Source: Pseudomonadota bacterium (lineage in GTDB: Bacteria > Pseudomonadota > Alphaproteobacteria > Rhodospirillales > 2-02-FULL-58-16). Taken from it: a stretch of 11,250 nt of DNA. This document shows positions 6,244-11,250 of this stretch, piece after piece. Each line of letters opens with the position of its first letter. The first letter of the stretch is position 1. The translations under genes were made by a program, and so were the position numbers. The DNA is taken from positions 1 to 11,250 of the forward strand of contig JACZWD010000071.1 in assembly GCA_022572335.1 (NCBI GenBank), in the 5' to 3' direction. Under the pieces are notes generated by a model. It had not been told where the DNA came from, made no database searches, and saw only the letters and a list, made by a program, of their open reading frames with translations.

Positions 6244-7758
6244 TCAGGTTCGTTCCGTCTTCCGCCGCCGGGCGTCGAGCGCCTGTTTTCCGAGGGGCAG
6301 GACGAGGAGCGCGATGGCGATGAACATGAAGACGCTGGAGAACGGCCGGGTGAAGAAGATCGAGAACGAGCCGCCGGAAATCAACAGCGACTGCCGAAGC
6401 GCCGGTTCCGCCAGCGGCCCCAGGACGATGGCCAGCACCGCCGGCGCCATCGGGTAGTCCAGCTTGCGCATGAGGTAGCCGACGATGCCGAAGATCAGCA
6501 TCAGCCACACGTCGTGCATGCTGAGCGTCGGCACGAAACCGCCGACGATGCACAGGATGAAGATGACCGGCGCCAGGATCGTGAACGGCAGCTTCAACAC
6601 CCAGATGAAGGCCGGGATGAAGGCGATGTTGATCAACAGCGAAAACAGGTTGGCGGCGTACAGGCTGGCGATAAAGCCCCAGACGAAATCGGGGTGGTCG
6701 ATGAACACCATGGGGCCGGGTTCCAGCCCCCAGATCACCATCCCGCCGAGCAGGATCGCCGTCGTTGGCGATCCGGGGATGCCGAGGGTCAGCATGGGCA
6801 GCATGGCGCCGGTGGAGGCGGCATTGTTGGCGGATTCCGGCGCCACGACGCCGTTGATGTTGCCCTTGCCGTAGGTCTCGGGGTCCTTCGCCATCTGCTT
6901 GGCGAAGCCGTAGGCCATGAGCGAGCCCGGCGTGGCGCCGGCGGCCGGCAGGATGCCGACGAAATAGCCCAGGAACGACCCCAACAACATCGCCTTCCAG
7001 GTCCGCGTCAGTTCCACCAGGTTTTTCAGGATGCCCTTTACCGAGACGCTCGCCTGCGAGACCACCACGTTGCCCTTGGAGATCTCGATGGTCCACAGCA
7101 TCTCGCCGATGCCATAGATGCCGATGGCCAGCACCAGGAAGTTGATGCCGTGGAAGAAACCGGGGATGTCGCCGAAGATAAGCCTGGGCTCGCCCGAAAT
7201 GATATCCAGGCCGACGGCGCCGAACACCAGGCCGATGAAAATGGAGAACAAGGTCTTGGCGACGTCGTCGCCGCCAAGCCCGACGAAGGTGGCGAACGCC
7301 ATCAGCATCAATGCGAATATCTCCGGCGCGCCGAAGCCCAGCGCGATATCCGCCAGCGGCGGCGCAAACAGCGTGAACAACACGACTCCGATGCTGCCGC
7401 CGACGAACGACGCCGCCGCCGCCGCCACCAGCGCCTTGTCGGCCTTGCCCTGCAAGGCCATGGGCCGGCCGTCGAAGGTGGTGGCCACCGCCGTCGAGGC
7501 GCCGGGTATGCCGAGCATGATGGAACTGATGGCGCCCCCGTACATGGCCCCGTAATAGATGGCGCCGAGAAAGATGATGGCGCTCGTCGGCGGCACCAGG
7601 AAAGTCATCGGCAATAGAATGGCGACGCCGTTGACCGAGCCCAGGCCGGGCATGGCGCCGATAAAGAGGCCGACGGCGCAGCCGAAAATGATCAGCGCCA
7701 GGTTGAGCGGCTCAAAGGCGATGGCAAAGCCATTGAGGAGAAGAGACAGAATTTCCAT
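6244..7758 (-). CDS. tctA: Tripartite tricarboxylate transporter, large membrane subunit TctA
   Basis: A 504-residue inner-membrane protein and the substrate-translocating subunit of a secondary, binding-protein-dependent carboxylate transporter. It shows the internal duplication of the family: GLFIGAMPGLGSVNG (30-44) and GIPGAS (83-88) in the first half are echoed by GYFVGILPAAGATPG (264-278) and GIPGSPTTA (326-334) in the second. Many hydrophobic segments span the length, consistent with about 12 membrane passes, and the C-terminus is short and basic. The length is normal for the family. It is 61 bp downstream of tctB, the last transporter gene of the unit. The start ATG at 7756-7758 has only a weak purine stretch upstream. 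Family members carry citrate, tartrate, aromatic or other carboxylates, so the substrate cannot be assigned from TctA. Confidence 0.95.
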   Translation of the reverse strand: MEILSLLLNGFAIAFEPLNLALIIFGCAVGLFIGAMPGLGSVNGVAILLPMTFLVPPTSAIIFLGAIYYGAMYGGAISSIMLGIPGASTAVATTFDGRPMALQGKADKALVAAAAASFVGGSIGVVLFTLFAPPLADIALGFGAPEIFALMLMAFATFVGLGGDDVAKTLFSIFIGLVFGAVGLDIISGEPRLIFGDIPGFFHGINFLVLAIGIYGIGEMLWTIEISKGNVVVSQASVSVKGILKNLVELTRTWKAMLLGSFLGYFVGILPAAGATPGSLMAYGFAKQMAKDPETYGKGNINGVVAPESANNAASTGAMLPMLTLGIPGSPTTAILLGGMVIWGLEPGPMVFIDHPDFVWGFIASLYAANLFSLLINIAFIPAFIWVLKLPFTILAPVIFILCIVGGFVPTLSMHDVWLMLIFGIVGYLMRKLDYPMAPAVLAIVLGPLAEPALRQSLLISGGSFSIFFTRPFSSVFMFIAIALLVLPLGKQALDARRRKTERT

Positions 7759-7819
7759 CGGCGCTCGGGACTCAGGTCAAGGTGTTATAGGGGGGTGCTC
7801 TGATCGTGGTCGAGCGGGA

Positions 7820-8317
7820 TTAATAGAAAAAGTCGAATATGGGTTCGAACCACGGATCGGTGAACCCCTTGGGCAGGGTCTTCTGAAGCGCGATCTCGAA
7901 AAACAGGAACGTGATGACCGGCGTGACCACCGCGAAAGTTCCCGTCAACCGCCAGGAATGGCCGCCCATGAACCGAAGGTAAAAGATCAGGAAAGCCGGG
8001 ATGGCGCCGTAGGCGCCGACGATATGGAACAAGCCGATCATCGCGGCGAGCGCGCCGGCGTTGAGGAGGAACAGCTTGAACGCGCGGCTGTCCATGTAAA
8101 CGTCTTCGGATCGGGATTCCGGCGTTAGCCGTCTTGCCCAGCGATAGACGGTGGCGATGCAGCACAACAACATCCCGGTCGCCAGCCAGAACGGCCACGC
8201 GCCGCCGCCGGGCCCTTCACCGGGAATCCAGCCGATCGGGAGCTCGGCGCTTTTCCACATCAGGTAAAGGGAGAACACCGCCATGACAACGGCCATGACG
8301 AGCTCTGCCATGCGCAT
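7820..8317 (-). CDS. tctB: Tripartite tricarboxylate transporter, small membrane subunit TctB
   Basis: A 165-residue protein of the poorly conserved TctB family (DUF1468 type), the small four-helix partner of TctA. Hydrophobic segments lie at about 5-22, 42-60, 84-115 (two spans) and 126-147, with the family-typical GPGGGAWPFWLATGM (35-49) at the start of the second helix. Two in-frame ATGs lie close together, at 8315-8317 and 8309-8311; the first is chosen because the run GGGGGGAG sits at good spacing from it. It lies 52 bp after tctC and 61 bp before tctA, the usual C-B-A order. Family assignment rests on topology, this motif and context. Confidence 0.9.
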   Translation of the reverse strand: MRMAELVMAVVMAVFSLYLMWKSAELPIGWIPGEGPGGGAWPFWLATGMLLCCIATVYRWARRLTPESRSEDVYMDSRAFKLFLLNAGALAAMIGLFHIVGAYGAIPAFLIFYLRFMGGHSWRLTGTFAVVTPVITFLFFEIALQKTLPKGFTDPWFEPIFDFFY

Positions 8318-8369
8318 GTCGGCGATCTCCCCCCTGAACCTTAAGCGTCTTCTTCGTTCAAAATCCGGA

Positions 8370-9356
8370 CTACTTGATGGCGCCCATCTTTTGCAGCATG
8401 ACCTTGTGGACGGCCTTTTCCTTGAGCCAATACCGCATCAGGATGTCGCCGGTAATGAAACCGCCCTGAAGGCTCTTTTTGGTCATGTAACCCTGCCACT
8501 CGTCGGAGCCGTAGATCTCGGCGAACAACTGGCGGTAATAGGTCGCCGCCTCCTTGCTCATGCCGGGGGCGCCAACGACCGTGCGCTGCATGAAGTAGAC
8601 AAAGTCCTTGCCCAACTCCCTGAACGTAGGCGCATCGGAGAACAAGGGCAGCCGTGCCGGCGTGAAAGCGGCAATCGGCCTGGTTTTGCCGGCCTGATAG
8701 AAGCCAAGCTGCTCGGACGGGTTGTTGACCGTCGAGTTGGCGTTGTTGCCGGCCAGTTCCTTGGCCACGCGTCCGCCGCCCTTGTAGGGCACGTACTTCA
8801 TGTTGAGGCCATAGGCCTTGTTAAGGAAGTCGGTCAGAAGATTGTCTTCGGAGTTCTTGCCGGTGCCGGCCATGATCCAGGCATCGCCCTTGGCCTTGGC
8901 CGCCTTGACGAACTGCTCGACGTTCGTGATGCCGGAGTCATTGTTGACCCACAGCAGGAAGGTGTCCTCCGCCATCCGTCCGATCGGTGCGAACGTCGAG
9001 ATGTCGACGCCGAGGCCGGGCTGGCGCAGCGGCGTGGTGTAGAAGCTGTTCAAGGTGAACATGATGGTGTGGTTCGGGTCGGAGGCGTTCTTCAGGTGAA
9101 TCAGCGCCTCGGCGCCCGTGCCGCCCGGCTTGTTGATGGGCGTGAACGGTTTCGCTGACAATTTATGCTTGGCGATGATGTTCTGCATGAACCGCACCGC
9201 CTTGTCCGCGCCGCCGCCCTTGCCCGCCATGATGATGAACTGGACCGGCTTTTTGGGCTCCCAGGCCTTGGCGTCGGTGGGAACCGACACCGCGCCCAGG
9301 CCCGAAATCATCGCGATTCCGAGCCCGACCAGCCCTGATTTCCATAGGGTCTTCAT
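8370..9356 (-). CDS. tctC: Tripartite tricarboxylate transporter, periplasmic substrate-binding protein (TctC/Bug family)
   Basis: This 328-residue precursor binds the substrate in the periplasm and delivers it to TctAB. The signal peptide is clear: MKTLWK, a hydrophobic core at about 8-25, and a likely cleavage after AKA (residue 31). The mature protein opens with the Bug-family strand PKKPVQFIIMAGKGGGADKA, followed by INKPGGTGAEA, the loop that closes on a carboxylate in known structures, and YVPYKGGGRVAKELAG. ATG at 9354-9356 is chosen over an in-frame ATG 33 bases upstream because it has a strong site, AGGGAGGA, and begins the signal peptide. First gene of the minus-strand unit. Its leader holds a terminator-like hairpin and, further up, operator-like palindromes. 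The ligand is unknown. Confidence 0.93.
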   Translation of the reverse strand: MKTLWKSGLVGLGIAMISGLGAVSVPTDAKAWEPKKPVQFIIMAGKGGGADKAVRFMQNIIAKHKLSAKPFTPINKPGGTGAEALIHLKNASDPNHTIMFTLNSFYTTPLRQPGLGVDISTFAPIGRMAEDTFLLWVNNDSGITNVEQFVKAAKAKGDAWIMAGTGKNSEDNLLTDFLNKAYGLNMKYVPYKGGGRVAKELAGNNANSTVNNPSEQLGFYQAGKTRPIAAFTPARLPLFSDAPTFRELGKDFVYFMQRTVVGAPGMSKEAATYYRQLFAEIYGSDEWQGYMTKKSLQGGFITGDILMRYWLKEKAVHKVMLQKMGAIK

Positions 9357-9389
9357 AGCATCCTCCCTGTGAGTTCGTTCGCGTGTCAC

Positions 9390-9419
9390 AAAAAATTTAG
9401 GCCTTTGATCTTAAGGCCT
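9390..9419 (-). terminator. Terminator-like hairpin in the tctC leader
   Basis: On the minus strand AGGCCTT (complement of 9413-9419) pairs perfectly with AAGGCCT (complement of 9399-9405) around a 7-base loop, followed by AAATTTTTT (9398 down to 9390). This is the form of a Rho-independent terminator, ending 33 bp before the tctC start codon and lying between tctC and the upstream operators. It could attenuate tctCBA transcription or stop transcripts entering from upstream. The three A bases before the T-run weaken the match a little. Confidence 0.5.
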
Positions 9420-9493
9420 GGGGACGGGCGCGAAAATCTTTTTTCTTCCACATCGTCGCAACCGCCTCCCCTCTGTTCAGGAACACTCTTTTT

Positions 9494-9508
9494 GGTATCT
9501 GGTATACT
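9494..9508. promoter_or_regulatory. Probable GntR/FCD operator (copy 2), tctC side
   Basis: GGTATCTGGTATACT fits GGTAT-N5-ATAC, the spacing of the perfect palindrome before the regulator gene. The core GGTATAC at 9501-9507 offers an alternative centre. It lies about 140 bp upstream of tctC, where it could control the transporter promoter. Confidence 0.55.
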
Positions 9509-9735
9509 TGAAAGCCTACTCAGGAAGTGGGGGAATGTACAGTCACATTATGCGGAGCCGCCGCCCTGCCGTCGTGCCACCCGAACCGGCCGCACCGCCC
9601 CTCCGCCTAGGTGCGACGCCGAGGCCCGGATGCAAGGCCGACACCGGCCGGCCGCCGGACCTGGTCCTCCCGGCCGGGACGGCCGGTCCATGGGAACACC
9701 AGGGTCACGCGGCACCTTGCGCCCGCCTGGGGTCT

Positions 9736-9750
9736 GGTATATTGCATACA
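9736..9750. promoter_or_regulatory. Probable GntR/FCD operator (copy 3), NuoE-like gene side
   Basis: GGTATATTGCATACA fits GGTAT-N5-ATAC. Like copy 1, it is preceded by TCT (TCTGGTATAT in both). It lies about 210 bp upstream of the NuoE-like gene and overlaps a possible plus-strand -10 element, so it could link that gene to the same regulator. Confidence 0.58.
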
Positions 9751-9960
9751 ACAAAGAACTACCAACCCTTTTCCGGGGCGCCGCGGCCGCTCCGGTCGGC
9801 CGCGGACGGGCGATGGCGGACCTCCGCACCGCAACCTCGCCGGCCGGCAACGGAGCCATTATATTAGAGGCGTTGCAGATACGATGAGGGGCGGTGCATT
9901 TTCAATCGCCGGGCGCCGTAGGACTGGGGCCGGCGGACGAATCCATTACGGGACGGAAAG

Positions 9961-10584
9961 ATGTCGGGCGGAATCGTAGAGGTCAGGAGGCGCAGCCACC
10001 CGGGCGCCGGGCGCGGGCGGGCGCGGATGCGCCCCAAGGGGCGCCACGTGGAGCCACGGGCCGCCGACGAGGTGCGCACGCTTCTCGGCGGGCGGCCGCG
10101 CCGGCGGGATCTGCTGATCGAGCATCTGCACCTGATCCAGGATCGCTACGGCTGCCTGTCGGCGGCCCATCTGGCGGCCCTGGCCGCCGAGATGCGCCTG
10201 GCCCTGGCCGAGGTCTACGAGACGACCACCTTCTACGCCCATTTCGACGTGGTGCGGGAGGGGGAGGCGCCGCCGCCGGAGGTCACGGTCAGGGTCTGCG
10301 ACAGCCTGACCTGCGAGATGATGGGCGCGCAAAGCCTTCTTCAACGGTTGCCCGGGACCCTGGGCTCCGACGTGCGGGTGGTGCGCGCCCCGTGCATGGG
10401 CGGCTGCGACAAGGCGCCGGTGGTCGCCGTCGGCCATGCCCAGGTCGCCCACGCCACGCCGGAGACCGTGGCGCGGGCGGTGGCCGGCGACCCGTTGGGG
10501 AGCTTCGATACGGGCCGCCTGCAATGCGAACTGAACCGCGTCAGGCAGGCCCATACCAAGCTGAGTTTCAACTTCACGACCTAG
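9961..10584 (+). CDS. NuoE/FdsG-like [2Fe-2S] subunit, probable truncated formate dehydrogenase beta subunit
   Basis: This encodes a thioredoxin-like [2Fe-2S] domain that passes electrons in NADH dehydrogenase and NAD-linked formate dehydrogenase. Residues 51-100 form the helical N-terminal part (IQDRYGCLS, EVYETTTFYAHF), and Cys113, Cys118, Cys145 and Cys149 (RVCDSLTCEMMG; APCMGGCD) are the cluster ligands, all present. The wording is closest to the NuoE half of fused NuoE-NuoF formate dehydrogenase beta subunits (Fdh1B type). From about residue 177 (AVAGDP) similarity stops, and a 30-residue tail ending KLSFNFTT leads to a TAG stop, with a phage gene 7 bases later. No NuoF part follows. The gene is therefore probably 3'-truncated at a junction near 10490. 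The start at 9961 has a modest GGGACGGAAAG site; ATG at 10027 is an alternative. A free-standing FdsG-like subunit is less likely but possible. Confidence 0.72.
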   Translation: MSGGIVEVRRRSHPGAGRGRARMRPKGRHVEPRAADEVRTLLGGRPRRRDLLIEHLHLIQDRYGCLSAAHLAALAAEMRLALAEVYETTTFYAHFDVVREGEAPPPEVTVRVCDSLTCEMMGAQSLLQRLPGTLGSDVRVVRAPCMGGCDKAPVVAVGHAQVAHATPETVARAVAGDPLGSFDTGRLQCELNRVRQAHTKLSFNFTT

Positions 10585-10591
10585 AGGCAAG

Positions 10592-11250
10592 ATGCACAGA
10601 ACAGACGCCCCGAATCACGCCGCGAATTTGTTTGTCGATCAGGACCCGGTGGGCGGCACTCCGGGAACCGTGGTGGACGACGACTGGCTCAACGCCGTCC
10701 AGGAAGAAATCGTCTACGTGATCGAACAGGCGGGGATCGTGCTGGTCAAGGGCACCAACACCCAGTTGAAGGCCGCCATCAAAAAGGTTTTCGATCAACC
10801 CTACGCCGCCGACACCGGCGCGGCCGACGCCTATGTGGTGACCCTCGCCCCGGTCATCACGGCTTATGCCCAGGGGATGGGGATCCGCATGAAGGTCGCC
10901 AATACCAACACGGGCGCGAGCACGATTAACGCGAACGGGGTGGGGGCCAAGGCCATCAAGCGGGCCAACGGGCGGGGCCTTCAGGCCGGTGATTTGCCAG
11001 CGGGGCATGTGGCCATACTGATTTATGACGGCGCCGATTTTCAGCTTGTCAACCCGGCCCTGGAACTAAACCTCCATAACAGGGCCATCAACGGGGGGTG
11101 CGCCATCGCACAGCGCGTTTCCAACGTGGCGCTGGGAGCCGGCATGTGGGCATCGCCAATCGGGTTTTCGGGCCGGTGGACCGGATATCCGGGTTCACCA
11201 CGACTACGGCCACGGCGGGGAACTTGGCCCAATCCGTGGCGGCTCCGGTT
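10592..11250 (+). CDS. Prophage tail-fibre protein, N-terminal part, frameshifted and cut by window end
   Basis: The frame is open from ATG 10592-10594 to the window end with no stop. The N-terminus (MHRTDAPNHAANLFVD), then GGTPGTVVDDDWLNAVQEEI (21-40) and the Gln-rich-helix start VIEQAGIVL, are hallmarks of phage tail-fibre proteins. Residues 80-155 form the common beta-rich repeat module (VANTNTGASTINANGVG, LPAGHVAILIYDG). INGGCAIAQR (166-175) opens the distal domain. After about residue 183 the frame turns to Trp/Arg/Pro-rich nonsense, while the -1 frame from 11143 reads IANRVFGPVDRISGFTTTT, the expected continuation. A single base is therefore missing at about 11115-11150, by mutation or sequencing error. 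AGAGG lies 4-5 bases before the ATG. The gene sits 7 bases after the NuoE-like stop and shows that phage DNA starts here. Confidence 0.8.
   Translation, partial: MHRTDAPNHAANLFVDQDPVGGTPGTVVDDDWLNAVQEEIVYVIEQAGIVLVKGTNTQLKAAIKKVFDQPYAADTGAADAYVVTLAPVITAYAQGMGIRMKVANTNTGASTINANGVGAKAIKRANGRGLQAGDLPAGHVAILIYDGADFQLVNPALELNLHNRAINGGCAIAQRVSNVALGAGMWASPIGFSGRWTGYPGSPRLRPRRGTWPNPWRLR

Larger units (their letters stand above)
9357..9960. other. Gene-free divergent control region between tctC and the NuoE-like gene
   Basis: About 600 bp without a convincing gene. Open frames here translate to Pro/Arg/Gly-rich sequence with no family resemblance and no good ribosome site. The region holds a terminator-like hairpin (9390-9419), two operator-like GGTAT-N5-ATAC elements (9494-9508, 9736-9750) and a very G+C-rich stretch at about 9590-9700 with repeated CCGG/GGCC symmetry. 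On the plus strand, TTGCGC (9717-9722) and TATATT (9738-9743), 15 bp apart, could be a weak promoter overlapped by the second operator and reading toward the NuoE-like gene. Confidence 0.6.

Noticed and set aside
9369..9887. 172-codon plus-strand open frame in the divergent control region
   Set aside because: Pro/Arg/Gly-rich low-information translation crossing the operators and the hairpin; no ribosome site or family resemblance.
10574..11008. Minus-strand open frame opposite the tail-fibre gene
   Set aside because: Antisense shadow; the plus-strand frame shows strong tail-fibre motifs.
11093..11100. G6 run as the site of the tail-fibre frameshift or a programmed slippery site
   Set aside because: The original frame still reads the family-typical CAIAQR after this run, so the shift lies further downstream.

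Overview
The window looks like chromosomal DNA of a high-G+C alphaproteobacterium, probably of the Rhodospirillales type. This is inferred from gene content and codon style: a tripartite tricarboxylate (Tct) transporter, an FCD-domain GntR regulator, a CoA-transferase/ThDP-enzyme pair, and a tail-fibre protein of a style common in Rhodospirillaceae prophages. No marker gene fixes the taxon.

Layout. (1) 1-944, plus strand: the C-terminal part of a tartrate/D-malate-type beta-decarboxylating dehydrogenase, cut by the window start. (2) 945-2236: a small island, visibly poorer in G+C, with two unrecognised minus-strand genes (75 and 181 codons). (3) 2237-9356, all minus strand, a catabolic cluster. 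In transcription order it is tctC (periplasmic binding protein), tctB, tctA, a GntR/FCD regulator, a ThDP-dependent lyase/decarboxylase of the acetolactate synthase-like superfamily, and a formyl-CoA-type family III CoA-transferase. (4) 9357-9960: a gene-free divergent control region. (5) 9961-10584, plus strand: a NuoE-like [2Fe-2S] domain of the kind found in NAD-linked formate dehydrogenases, apparently cut short. (6) 10592-11250, plus strand: the start of a prophage tail-fibre gene, frameshifted near 11140 and running off the window.

How the genes may work together. Tct would import a small carboxylate. The CoA-transferase would activate it with CoA taken from formyl-CoA, releasing formate. 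The ThDP enzyme would cleave or decarboxylate the acyl-CoA and regenerate formyl-CoA, and a formate dehydrogenase would oxidise the formate. The ThDP enzyme lacks the hallmark active-site residues of oxalyl-CoA decarboxylase and looks more like 2-hydroxyacyl-CoA lyases, so the substrate may be a 2-hydroxy acid rather than oxalate.

A shared operator-like element, GGTAT-N5-ATAC, occurs three times and only in control regions: before the regulator gene (6134-6148) and twice in the divergent region (9494-9508, 9736-9750). This suggests that the FCD regulator controls its own unit, the transporter and the formate dehydrogenase side together. A terminator-like hairpin lies in the tctC leader. The formate dehydrogenase-like gene meets phage sequence at about 10490-10590, so that end is a prophage border, a rearrangement or an assembly join.
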